From Paenibacillus silvisoli (GTDB lineage Bacteria > Bacillota > Bacilli > Paenibacillales > Paenibacillaceae): a DNA stretch of 64,000 bases. Positions 1-7,579 of this stretch are shown here, piece by piece. The stretch spans positions 3,702,001-3,766,000 of the forward strand of contig NZ_CP133017.1 in the NCBI RefSeq assembly GCF_030866765.1, given 5' to 3'. Positions within the stretch are counted from its first letter, which is position 1. Every line of letters starts with the position of its first letter. The notes under the pieces are model-generated. The model saw only the letters and a list, made by a program, of their open reading frames with translations. It had not been told where the DNA came from and did not search any database. The position numbers and the translations under genes are program-made.

Positions 1-695
1 CAAATGTCCATGTAAGCAATCGAGCCATCGTATTGAGCCGTCACGTATTCATGGTCGGTGACGTCTTCGCCGATCCACGATTTCAAATAATCGCCGAACG
101 GCTTAAAGTTGTACACCGGCTCCATGGATGCATTGTCCGGATCCGTCTCGTCCTTGCCGTAGAACATCCGCTCGAACGGCTGCGGCGGCAAATACGGCGA
201 ATGCGGGTCCATATGGCGCATGAACAGGAAGAACGGTTTGTCTTCCGCCGCGAGGCGCTCCAGCTCCGGAATGGCCACGACGTTCAGGTTTTCGGCTTTC
301 GGCGCGCGTCCGCTCTCCTGATCCGGCAGCCAGGATTCGTAGTTGAGGTAGGTTTGGAAGCCGCGGGCGGACGGGTTGCCCGTGAATCCGATACAAGTCG
401 TATTGTAGCCGTTCGCTTCCAGCACCTCGGCCAACGTTTGCACATGGCCGCCAAGCGGACCTTCGTGACGGAGCGCGACGACATCGGTACCGAATACGTC
501 CATCCCGGTCAGCATGGATGCGTAAGCGGGCGTCGTCGGGATGCTCGGGCTGAAATGCTGCTCGAACAGCACGCCTTGCGAAGCAAGCTTATCCAGATAA
601 GGCGTCGTCAGTTTGGAATAGCCGTAGCCGCTCATATGGTCGCGGCGCAAGCTGTCGATGCCGAAGAAGAGTAGGTTTGGTTTTTTCGCGGACAT
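1..695 (-). CDS. Sulfatase-fold (alkaline phosphatase superfamily) hydrolase, 3' end cut by the window
   Basis: Leftward gene whose C-terminus lies outside the window (231 codons visible). The start at 695 has a GGAGGC ribosome binding site. The N-terminus reads NLLFFGIDSLRRDH (residues 7-20), with the metal-binding Asp of the sulfatase/alkaline phosphatase superfamily at residue 14, and further on MDPHSPY. The position normally holding the formylglycine Cys (or Ser) in C/S-x-P-x-R is Thr54, in PTTPAYASMLTG, and the motif Arg is Tyr58. It is therefore probably not a classical formylglycine sulfatase; a Thr nucleophile is used by phosphodiesterase/phosphotransferase members of this superfamily. 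It is the last visible gene of the catabolic operon starting at 3822, which suggests action on a sulfated, phosphorylated or otherwise esterified sugar. The substrate cannot be told from sequence. Confidence 0.8.
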   Translation of the reverse strand, partial: MSAKKPNLLFFGIDSLRRDHMSGYGYSKLTTPYLDKLASQGVLFEQHFSPSIPTTPAYASMLTGMDVFGTDVVALRHEGPLGGHVQTLAEVLEANGYNTTCIGFTGNPSARGFQTYLNYESWLPDQESGRAPKAENLNVVAIPELERLAAEDKPFFLFMRHMDPHSPYLPPQPFERMFYGKDETDPDNASMEPVYNFKPFGDYLKSWIGEDVTDHEYVTAQYDGSIAYMDI

Positions 696-725
696 GGATC
701 GGAAGCCTCCTAAATGATTTTATTG

Positions 726-1529
726 TTATCGGGCGCCTAGCTTCTTCAAGACTGCGTTCAAGTAGCCGTACGATTCCGAGGCAACGGCCGTTACGTGCTC
801 GATGGAATGAGTCGGCTGCGCGCCGATCACCTCAAGCACGACCGGACCGTCATAGCCGCCGTTCACCATCGCCTCGCAATAGCCGAACAGATCGATGTCG
901 CCTCTTCCGCACGCTTGCAGCTCAATCGGACCCGGACCTTGCTCGCGGCCTTTGCAATCGCGGATATGGATATGTTTCACGCGGCTGAGAACAGCGGGCA
1001 GCGCTTCTTCGGCGTTTTCGCCCGAACGGTGGATATGGCTCGGGTCCATGTCGATGCCGAAGGCCGGCGACGAGATCTGCTCCATCGCCGCGAGCGTCGT
1101 CGGCGTGTTGTAGATGGCGTTGCCGACATGCGCTTTCACGCAAAGCGTGACGCCATAGGTGCCTGCGACTTCGGACAAGTGGGTCAGCTTGGCGACCGAT
1201 GCGGCGAGATCTTCGTCCGAGCCGGATTTGCCGCCCGGTCCGATGTTGACGATCGGAATGCCGATCGCTTGCGCGGCTTGGAAGGCCAGCGTCAAACGCT
1301 CTTCATCGAGCGAAGCGACCTCCATGGACAGAAACTTAAGCCCGTTGTCCCGCGCGATCGCTTGGAGCTCATCCTTCTGCTCCTGCCAGCGGCTGAGCTC
1401 CAGATGCTCGCACATGCCTTGAATCGCCGATATTTCGACGCCGTCATAGCCGCAGCGCGCGATCAGCTGGGCGGCCTGGGCAAAATCATACGATTTGAAC
1501 AATACCGAATTGACGCCAACTTGAATCAT
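726..1529 (-). CDS. Sugar phosphate isomerase/epimerase family (xylose isomerase-like TIM barrel)
   Basis: A 267-residue protein of the AP endonuclease 2/xylose isomerase-like TIM-barrel family. The N-terminus VGVNSVLFKSYDFAQAAQLI, the segment GYDGVEIS (about residues 29-36), GIDMDPSHIHR and VKHIHIRDCKG in the middle, and VVLEVIG near the end are the usual strand-end motifs carrying Glu/Asp/His metal ligands. The start at 1529 is preceded by GGAGG with 9-nt spacing. It lies 53 bp downstream of one Gfo/Idh/MocA oxidoreductase and 31 bp upstream of the sulfatase-like gene, on the same strand. That arrangement is typical of operons in which a keto-sugar or inositol-like intermediate is oxidised and then isomerised. 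The precise substrate is unknown. Confidence 0.82.
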   Translation of the reverse strand: MIQVGVNSVLFKSYDFAQAAQLIARCGYDGVEISAIQGMCEHLELSRWQEQKDELQAIARDNGLKFLSMEVASLDEERLTLAFQAAQAIGIPIVNIGPGGKSGSDEDLAASVAKLTHLSEVAGTYGVTLCVKAHVGNAIYNTPTTLAAMEQISSPAFGIDMDPSHIHRSGENAEEALPAVLSRVKHIHIRDCKGREQGPGPIELQACGRGDIDLFGYCEAMVNGGYDGPVVLEVIGAQPTHSIEHVTAVASESYGYLNAVLKKLGAR

Positions 1530-1581
1530 CGTTGGAAGCCTCCTTATGGGTTGGAAAATAAATGGAATGGGATAACCGGGA

Positions 1582-2688
1582 TTATTTCAGGAACAGCGGG
1601 TCGCCGTGCAGCGGCGGCAGCGGATGCGGACGGACCATTTCCCCGCCGCGCTCATAAGACTCGATAACGGCAAACGTATATTCCAAGACGGCGAGCGCAT
1701 CGCGGCCGTTGGCGCGCAGCTCTTCGAACGGCACGCGGTTCGACACGTCTTCCAGGAAGGCGTGAAGACGGTTGTTGAACGTTTTGTTGAAGTCGTTCGT
1801 GCCGTAGTCGGTCACTTCCGGCTCCGGCTGCACGCTGATGGCCGGAATGCCTTTGGCCGCTTTCCAGTACGAGATTTTCTCGACGCAGTTCTCGATGCAG
1901 AACGTGCCGCGCGAACCGGCCATCTCCAAGCTCCACCAGCCGCCAAGACCATACACCGCGTCGCCGCGCTGGCTGAGCAGGTAGCCTACGCCGCCATTGG
2001 CGAATTTCAGATGGATGCTGTTAATGGAAGCCATGACGTCGCCTGCGCTTCTGCGGAAGCCCGGACGGTCGGAGAACGTCTGGATGTGCGTAATGTCGCC
2101 GCAGAAATAGCGCATAACGCTGAGCGGGTGCGTAAGAAATGCTTTCATATGAAAATACGGATGGCCTTTCACTTTGCCGGAGCCCGCTAGCCCGTAGTTC
2201 GCTTCGCCGCCGTTGAAGCCCATTTTCGCCAAGCAGTAGACCAGCTCGCCGATTTCGCCGCTCTCGATATATTGCTTGCCTTTCGCCGCCGGCTCCGTGA
2301 AATAGTGGTTCAGGTTGCAGCCCAGGTACACCTTCTGCTTCTCGGCAAAAGCAACCAGCTCCCGCGCCTCGCGGATATCGTGGCAAAGCGGCTTCTCGAC
2401 CAGCACATGCTTGCCGTAGCCGATCGCTTCCATCGCCGGCTCGAAATGCCAGCTGCCGTTGTCGATCCCCCCGGTCGTTACGTCGATTACCTCGATGTCC
2501 GGCTCGCTTTCGATCATTTGCTTCAGGCTGTAATACGCCTTTACGCCATACTTCTCGGCTGCGGCATCCGCGCGCTCCTTGACGACGTCGCATACCGCGA
2601 CGAGATTCGCGAGTTCATCCTCTCTGTAACAAGCTGCGTGCAGGTTGCCGATGCCGTTCATGCCGACGATTCCGATTTTTACTGCCAT
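1582..2688 (-). CDS. Gfo/Idh/MocA family NAD(P)-dependent oxidoreductase
   Basis: A 368-residue oxidoreductase. The N-terminal Rossmann fold begins KIGIVGMNGIGNLHA (residues 4-18) and the family motif EKP is in VLVEKPLCHD, about residue 100. The C-terminal half is the alpha/beta substrate domain of the family. The start at 2688 follows GAGGAGG. Family members oxidise or reduce hydroxyl/keto groups of sugars and inositols. The gene follows a second family member by 48 bp, so the operon carries two different sugar dehydrogenases, perhaps for consecutive steps or alternative substrates. No motif here fixes the substrate. Confidence 0.88.
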   Translation of the reverse strand: MAVKIGIVGMNGIGNLHAACYREDELANLVAVCDVVKERADAAAEKYGVKAYYSLKQMIESEPDIEVIDVTTGGIDNGSWHFEPAMEAIGYGKHVLVEKPLCHDIREARELVAFAEKQKVYLGCNLNHYFTEPAAKGKQYIESGEIGELVYCLAKMGFNGGEANYGLAGSGKVKGHPYFHMKAFLTHPLSVMRYFCGDITHIQTFSDRPGFRRSAGDVMASINSIHLKFANGGVGYLLSQRGDAVYGLGGWWSLEMAGSRGTFCIENCVEKISYWKAAKGIPAISVQPEPEVTDYGTNDFNKTFNNRLHAFLEDVSNRVPFEELRANGRDALAVLEYTFAVIESYERGGEMVRPHPLPPLHGDPLFLK

Positions 2689-2736
2689 TGGTTTAGTCCT
2701 CCTCGACTCAATTAGGTATAGTAGGCGGTTCGTTCG

Positions 2737-3822
2737 TTAGACTTGCTCGATCTTCGGATCGCCCAGCCGAACGCGGCGTCCTTCTTCATTGGATACGTAG
2801 GTGGCGAGCACCATCCTCAGCGATGTCCGTCCTTCTTCGGCGGTTGCCAGAGGGCCTCTTGCCCCTTGGATAAAATCTGCAAGCGGCTTTGCCAATCCGC
2901 GGATCCGAACGCCGTGATTCGGCGGCGAGGCGATGTCGCTCGGCGTCCATTTGCCTGTCTCTGTCGTAAATTTGATGAGCCCGGCAACTGCGGCGGCGCC
3001 TTCGCTTTCATCCGGCCGCGGTACGTTGCAGCTGGTCGCGTCGCCGTAGTTTTGGACGATCGTGCCTTTCGAGCCGATAATTTCGGTGGTGTTCTGGGCT
3101 GCGTTGCAGGTGAACGAGCAGCTGACCTCGACAATCGGGCCGCCGCCGGCATAGCGGTAGATCGCGATTCCGTTGTCCATCGGGACGCGCGGACTATAGA
3201 GCGATCCGATTTCGGCGGTAACGCTGTCCGGTTCGCCCAGCAGCCAGTGGATAAAGTCGATCGGATGCGAAGAGTCGTCCGCCCAAATATCGCGGTTCGC
3301 CGCAGGGTCGACATGCCAGGTGTTGGCGAAATCGGCATGCAGCCCTACCGGAAGCCCGTGTCTGCGGCGGACCATGAAAATCTGGCCGAGCTCGCCGCTT
3401 TCGATCCAGTGCTTCATCTGGATGTTTTGCGGATCGGTGCGCATTTGCCATGCCAAGGTGAACGGAACCTGATGCTTGTCGATGGCCTCCACGATCCGAT
3501 CCGCTTCCGCCATGGTCAGCGCCAGCGGCTTCTGCAGGATGATCGCTTTGCCGCTCGCAGCCGCCAGTTCGACCAGCTCCGCATGTCTGGACGTTTCGGA
3601 GGCGATTACGACCGCTTGGATGTCAGCCCTTTCCAGCAGTTTGTCCGCATCCGCATACCCTTCCAGCCCGAACTGCGAGCAAGCCGCTTCGAGCCGCTGC
3701 GGATCATGATCCCAACCGGCGATTACCGCAATGCCGAGCTCGGGATTTTTCCATTCGTCGCAATAAGCGTAGACATGCCCGTGGGCAAATCCGAGAATAC
3801 CAACGCCAATCTTCGCGTTCAT
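2737..3822 (-). CDS. Gfo/Idh/MocA family oxidoreductase, first gene of the operon
   Basis: A 361-residue oxidoreductase with an N-terminal nucleotide-binding segment GVGILGFAHGHVYAY (residues 7-21). The family EKP motif appears as QKP (ILQKPLALT, about residue 97), with the catalytic-region Lys kept. HPIDFIHWLLG near residue 190 matches the conserved His/Asp region. The start has GGAGGAG 4 bases upstream of the ATG. It heads the leftward operon that continues through a second oxidoreductase, the isomerase and the sulfatase-like protein. A cre-like site and paired direct repeats lie just upstream, so carbon catabolite repression and activation by an AraC-type regulator are plausible; no such regulator gene is in the window. 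Confidence 0.87.
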   Translation of the reverse strand: MNAKIGVGILGFAHGHVYAYCDEWKNPELGIAVIAGWDHDPQRLEAACSQFGLEGYADADKLLERADIQAVVIASETSRHAELVELAAASGKAIILQKPLALTMAEADRIVEAIDKHQVPFTLAWQMRTDPQNIQMKHWIESGELGQIFMVRRRHGLPVGLHADFANTWHVDPAANRDIWADDSSHPIDFIHWLLGEPDSVTAEIGSLYSPRVPMDNGIAIYRYAGGGPIVEVSCSFTCNAAQNTTEIIGSKGTIVQNYGDATSCNVPRPDESEGAAAVAGLIKFTTETGKWTPSDIASPPNHGVRIRGLAKPLADFIQGARGPLATAEEGRTSLRMVLATYVSNEEGRRVRLGDPKIEQV

Positions 3823-3849
3823 ACATCTCCTCCACCTGTTTCCCGACTT

Positions 3850-3863
3850 TGAAAACGATTACT
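3850..3863 (-). promoter_or_regulatory. Putative cre (CcpA) site upstream of the sugar operon
   Basis: TGAAAACGATTACT on the plus strand agrees with the Bacillus cre consensus TGWAARCGYTWNCW at 13 of 14 positions (A at the pyrimidine position). It ends 28 bp before the start codon at 3822, a position compatible with roadblock or promoter repression by CcpA. The call rests on one motif match. Confidence 0.5.
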
Positions 3864-3903
3864 TACCCTCATCATAATCAACCCTTCGCGCAGAATCATG
3901 GCC

Positions 3904-3934
3904 GATCTGGACAATAAATGTTGCGATCTGGACA
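3904..3934 (-). promoter_or_regulatory. Pair of direct repeats with 21-bp phasing, AraC-type activator site candidate
   Basis: GATCTGGACA occurs at 3904-3913 and again at 3925-3934, exactly 21 bp (two helical turns) apart. Directly repeated half-sites with this phasing are the usual operators of AraC/XylS-family activators. They lie about 80-110 bp upstream of the operon start at 3822, in a stretch with no convincing -35 box. Confidence 0.5.
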
Positions 3935-4033
3935 TTATTGAATGCGAATTCGGAAAGCATTGGAGAACGCGAGATTGGGCACATTAGAATAGCCTCGATC
4001 CTCAGGCAACTATCTCGATGAGGAGGATTCACG

Positions 4034-4180
4034 ATGTCCAGAAACAAGAACAAGACGCTTCAGGGCAAAATGAAAGCGATGCAGATGGAGTCCAGTCAAG
4101 CCGAAAACGATGTGGCTGGCACCACGGACCGGAACCGCAACCAGAAGGGCCATGTGCCGAACAGTCCGTCCACGGGCTAA
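4034..4180 (+). CDS. Small, hydrophilic, basic 48-residue protein
   Basis: A complete 48-codon reading frame with its own GAGGAGG ribosome binding site (4019-4026) and a strong terminator 17 bp after the stop, which together make it a credible gene. The protein starts MSRNKNKTLQGKMKAMQ, is rich in Lys, Gln, Asn and Ser, has no Cys, no Trp and no hydrophobic segment, and ends HVPNSPSTG. Composition and length recall minor small acid-soluble spore proteins, but no diagnostic motif was recognised. It is monocistronic, on the plus strand between two minus-strand transcription units. Confidence 0.6.
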   Translation: MSRNKNKTLQGKMKAMQMESSQAENDVAGTTDRNRNQKGHVPNSPSTG

Positions 4181-4196
4181 ACCGGTCTAGCAGCGC

Positions 4197-4246
4197 AAAA
4201 AAAGACAGCAGGTCATATGCCTTACGGCAGCCTGCTGTCTTTTTTA
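4197..4246 (+). terminator. Rho-independent terminator, usable in both directions
   Basis: Stem AAAAGACAGCAGG / CCTGCTGTCTTTT with an 18-nt loop and a T run after it, just after the 48-residue gene and 6 bp from the convergent gene ending at 4253. Confidence 0.85.
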
Positions 4247-4252
4247 TAGTTT

Positions 4253-4693
4253 TTAGATGGTCGCTAGATCGGCGGTCACCCAGCTCTTGCTTTCCGTATC
4301 CGTAATTTGCTCCGCATAGCTGGCCGCTTCAGCTGCAGCCTTCTGCCGATTGTCAAGATCGCCGAGAACCGCGTATGCCCGGGCAGACGCTTCATAGGCA
4401 TAGGCCATATAAAAAGCGTCCAGCTCCGCATCGGCGCTGACCTTGATGCACTTGTCGGCATAGTCCAGCGCTTGACCCCCTTGCCCGATCAAGGCATACA
4501 CGCGCGACAGCTGCCAATACCCGACCGAAAGATTCGTCGCCGTATGCTCGTCCACCTGCGTCCAATGCCAGAATGAGCTGTGGCAGAGATGCACCATTTC
4601 CTCGTTTTCCCGCTCGGTCCGGTCTTCCTTGCTAAGCAAGTCCCACACTTTGTTGAAACACGACGATGCCAGCTGTTTATGCGATAAAGTCAA
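4253..4693 (-). CDS. Uncharacterised helical, TPR-like protein
   Basis: A 146-residue, predominantly alpha-helical protein with two helix pairs resembling TPR repeats (YWQLSRVYALIGQGGQALDY, about residues 59-78, and AYEASARAYAVLGDLDNRQK, about 103-122). The start appears to be TTG at 4693, preceded by GGGGAGG with 10-nt spacing; no ATG lies at a better position. Repeats of this type usually mediate protein-protein contacts. It stands alone between terminators, so context gives no role. Function not recognised. Confidence 0.7.
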   Translation of the reverse strand: MTLSHKQLASSCFNKVWDLLSKEDRTERENEEMVHLCHSSFWHWTQVDEHTATNLSVGYWQLSRVYALIGQGGQALDYADKCIKVSADAELDAFYMAYAYEASARAYAVLGDLDNRQKAAAEAASYAEQITDTESKSWVTADLATI

Positions 4694-4775
4694 TGCGCAG
4701 TGTCCTCCCCTTGTCCGATGGTAGACGATCCAACACGATCATAATGATTTTTGAAATCGCTGCCAATAGTCGCAA

Positions 4776-4808
4776 CAAAAAGCGCTCCAAAGCCGAAGCT
4801 CCGGAGCA
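4776..4808 (-). terminator. Terminator of the malic enzyme gene
   Basis: On the minus strand GCTCC/GGAGC encloses AGC-TTCG-GCT and is followed by a short T run, 15 bp after the stop codon at 4823. Confidence 0.65.
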
Positions 4809-4822
4809 CCTACATAGACGCA

Positions 4823-6229
4823 TTACCTGAATTCCGGCGGTGTCCGCCGCGCCACATTCGTGAGAATCGCCGCCTCGATGACCGCTTTGCGCACCTGCGC
4901 AACCACCTGTTCGTTGAAGATACTCGGGATTATGTAGTGCTCATTCAGCTCCCCGCCGGAAACGACCGACGCGATTGCTCTCGCCGCCGCCATCTTCATC
5001 GGCTCGTTGATCCGGCGGGCGCGGCAATCAAGCGCTCCGCGGAATAAGCCCGGAAACACGAGCACGTTGTTGATCTGGTTCGGATAATCGCTGCGTCCCG
5101 TCGCGAAGACGGCTACATGCGGCAGCGCCTCTTCCGGCGTAATTTCCGGCTCCGGATTCGCCATCGCGAAGACGATGCTGCCCGGCGCCATCCGCTTCAC
5201 GTCATCCGAGTTCAGCAGCCGCGCACGCGATACGCCGATGAAGACGTCCGCACCCTCGATCACTTCCTTCAACGTGCCGCTGCGCGACTCCACCTGCGGC
5301 TGTTCGGACAGCCACTGCCACATCGGATGATGCTCGTAGCTGCCGCCGCGCACGATCGCGCCTTCCCGGTCTACCGGAACGAGCCGCTTCACGCCGGCTT
5401 GCAGCAGCATTTTACAGATCGACACACCAGCCGCCCCGATGCCGTTGACGACAACGCGAATGTTCTCCATCCGTTTGCCGACCACCTTCAGCGCGTTCAA
5501 CAACCCGGCAATCACGACAACGGCCGTACCGTGCTGATCGTCGTGGAAGACCGGAATTTCGAGCTCGTCCGCCAGCCGGCTCTCAATCTCGAAGCAGCGC
5601 GGCGAGCTGATATCCTCCAGATTGATGCCGCCGAAAATCGGGCTCATCACCTTGATCGTCCGGATGATTTCCTCCGTATCCTTCGTATCGAGACAGATCG
5701 GGAACGCGTCCACGCCAGCCAGCTGCTTGAACAGCATCGCCTTCCCTTCCATGACCGGCGCCGCAGCATGTGGCCCGATATCGCCGAGCCCCAGCACCGC
5801 CGTTCCATCCGAGACAACGGCAACCGTATTACGCTTGATCGTCAGCGAATAGGCCTTATGCTGATTTTCCGCGATCGCCGTACATACTTTGGCCACGCCA
5901 GGCGTGTACACCTTCGATAGGTCGTCGCGGTTCTTAATCGGCAGCGTCGGCTGGATCGTGATTTTGCCGCCCAGGTGGACGAGAAACGTGCGGTCCGAGA
6001 CGTTGATGACCGTTATCCCTTCAAGATTGCGCAGCGCGTCGATCATGACCGATTCATTTTTATCCGACAAGTCGACCGTAATATCCCGCGTAGATGTATC
6101 GTGACCGGGACGAATGACGTCAATGGACGAAATATCCCCGCCGGCCTTGCTGATCGCTGCCGCCACATCGCCAAAGCTAACTTTCTTATGATCAAGCTCA
6201 AGTCTGAAAATAATGCTCGTTTGTGCCAT
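4823..6229 (-). CDS. NAD-dependent malic enzyme with N-terminal ACT domain
   Basis: A 468-residue malic enzyme (malate + NAD+ to pyruvate + CO2 + NADH). Residues 1-80 form an ACT-type regulatory domain (IIFRLELDHKKVSFGDVAAA). The catalytic part starts near IKNRDDLSKVYTPGVA; TIKRNTVAVVSDGTAVLGLG and FHDDQHGTAVVVIAGLLNAL hold the malate and metal-binding residues, and VVVNGIGAAGVSICKMLL the dinucleotide site. An ACT domain fused to malic enzyme is common in Bacilli and points to allosteric control by a small metabolite. The gene begins 1 bp after the glutamate dehydrogenase stop, so the two are co-transcribed and probably link glutamate carbon (via the TCA cycle) to pyruvate. Confidence 0.93.
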   Translation of the reverse strand: MAQTSIIFRLELDHKKVSFGDVAAAISKAGGDISSIDVIRPGHDTSTRDITVDLSDKNESVMIDALRNLEGITVINVSDRTFLVHLGGKITIQPTLPIKNRDDLSKVYTPGVAKVCTAIAENQHKAYSLTIKRNTVAVVSDGTAVLGLGDIGPHAAAPVMEGKAMLFKQLAGVDAFPICLDTKDTEEIIRTIKVMSPIFGGINLEDISSPRCFEIESRLADELEIPVFHDDQHGTAVVVIAGLLNALKVVGKRMENIRVVVNGIGAAGVSICKMLLQAGVKRLVPVDREGAIVRGGSYEHHPMWQWLSEQPQVESRSGTLKEVIEGADVFIGVSRARLLNSDDVKRMAPGSIVFAMANPEPEITPEEALPHVAVFATGRSDYPNQINNVLVFPGLFRGALDCRARRINEPMKMAAARAIASVVSGGELNEHYIIPSIFNEQVVAQVRKAVIEAAILTNVARRTPPEFR

Positions 6230-6230
6230 T

Positions 6231-7481
6231 TTAGACCCAACCTCTCCAACGTACGGCTTCTGCTACCCGTTTTAATCCAACCATATATGCGGCCAATCGC
6301 ATATCCGACTTCTTCTCTTGCGAGGTGAGGTAAACGTTATGGAACGCGTCCACCAAAATTTTCGTCAGACGCTCGTTAACCTCTTCCTCGCTCCAATAAT
6401 AGCCCTGATTGTTTTGTACCCATTCGAAGTAGGATACAACCACGCCGCCTGCGCTAGCCAGCACGTCGGGCACGATCATAATGCCGCGTTCCGTCAAAAT
6501 TTGCGTCGCCACATGCGTCGTCGGGCCGTTTGCCGCCTCGACGAGCAGCCTCGCTTTGATGAGGTGCGCGTTATCTTCCGTGATTTGATTTTCGATTGCT
6601 GCTGGAATTAGGATATCGCAATCCTGTACCAATAATTCCTGATTCGTGATTCGATTCGGAAACAGATTCGTCACGCAGCCGAATGAATCGCGCCGATCCA
6701 GCAAATGCTCGACGTCCAGTCCGTTCGGATCGTACAACGCGCCTGCTGCGTCGGAGATGCCGACAATCGTCGCGCCCGCGTCATGCAGGAACTTTGCCAA
6801 ATAGCTGCCCGCATTGCCAAAGCCTTGGATGATGATGCGCGCCTTCTGGATCGGAATGCCGAGCACCTTCGCCGCTTCGTTCATCACGATGCTGACGCCG
6901 AGCGCCGTCGACGACTCGCGTCCGATCGAACCGCCGAGAACCAACGGCTTGCCCGTAATGAAGCCCGGCGAATCAAACTCGCGGATGCGGCTGTACTCAT
7001 CCATCATCCAGGCCATAATCTGCGAATTCGTAAACACATCCGGCGCCGGGATATCCTTCGTCGGGCCGACCAGCTGGCTGATCGCGCGGACATAGCCGCG
7101 GCTCAGCCGCTCCAATTCGCCGAACGACATCGTGCGCGGATCGCACTGAATGCCGCCTTTGCCGCCGCCGTACGGCAAATTCGTAACGCCGCACTTGATG
7201 CTCATCCACATCGAGAGCGCTTTCACTTCTTCCTGCGTCACATCCGGGTGAAAACGAACGCCGCCCTTGGTCGGTCCGACCGCATCGTTATGCTGCGCGC
7301 GGTAGCCGGTGAACACCTTCACCTTGCCGTCGTCCATTTTCACGGGAATTCGGACGGTCAGCAGGCGAAGCGGTTCCTTCAACAGCTCGTAGTAAGCGCT
7401 GTCATAACCGAGTTTAGTTAAAGCGGTCTCGATGACCGACTGCGTTCTTGCCAATACGTCTACGTTTTCTTTGACCTTCAT
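6231..7481 (-). CDS. gudB: Glu/Leu/Phe/Val-type dehydrogenase, probably catabolic NAD-glutamate dehydrogenase
   Basis: A 416-residue hexameric-type glutamate dehydrogenase: L-glutamate + NAD+ to 2-oxoglutarate + NH3. PYGGGKGGIQCDP (with the catalytic-region Lys), PAPDVFTN and the nucleotide site GFGNAGSYLAKFL are present. The frame is open 76 codons further upstream, but the start at 7481 is preferred: GAGGAGG lies 9 nt before it, the protein then matches the family length, and the extension is low-complexity Arg-rich sequence overlapping the upstream terminator. It lies downstream of proline dehydrogenase and P5C dehydrogenase, fitting the last step of proline and arginine degradation. RocG and GudB cannot be told apart from sequence alone. 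Confidence 0.9.
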   Translation of the reverse strand: MKVKENVDVLARTQSVIETALTKLGYDSAYYELLKEPLRLLTVRIPVKMDDGKVKVFTGYRAQHNDAVGPTKGGVRFHPDVTQEEVKALSMWMSIKCGVTNLPYGGGKGGIQCDPRTMSFGELERLSRGYVRAISQLVGPTKDIPAPDVFTNSQIMAWMMDEYSRIREFDSPGFITGKPLVLGGSIGRESSTALGVSIVMNEAAKVLGIPIQKARIIIQGFGNAGSYLAKFLHDAGATIVGISDAAGALYDPNGLDVEHLLDRRDSFGCVTNLFPNRITNQELLVQDCDILIPAAIENQITEDNAHLIKARLLVEAANGPTTHVATQILTERGIMIVPDVLASAGGVVVSYFEWVQNNQGYYWSEEEVNERLTKILVDAFHNVYLTSQEKKSDMRLAAYMVGLKRVAEAVRWRGWV

Positions 7482-7531
7482 GCGTGAAAGCCTCCTCTGG
7501 TATGTGAAAAGCCGCATTAGGATGAAGCGCG

Positions 7532-7569
7532 AAAAAAAGGCCCTCCAAGCTGATTCGCTATAGAGGGCC
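7532..7569 (-). terminator. Terminator after P5C dehydrogenase
   Basis: On the minus strand a GGCCCTC/GAGGGCC stem is followed by seven T, 11 bp beyond the stop at 7580. It separates the proline unit from the glutamate dehydrogenase-malic enzyme unit. Confidence 0.85.
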
Positions 7570-7579
7570 GCAAAGCTCA

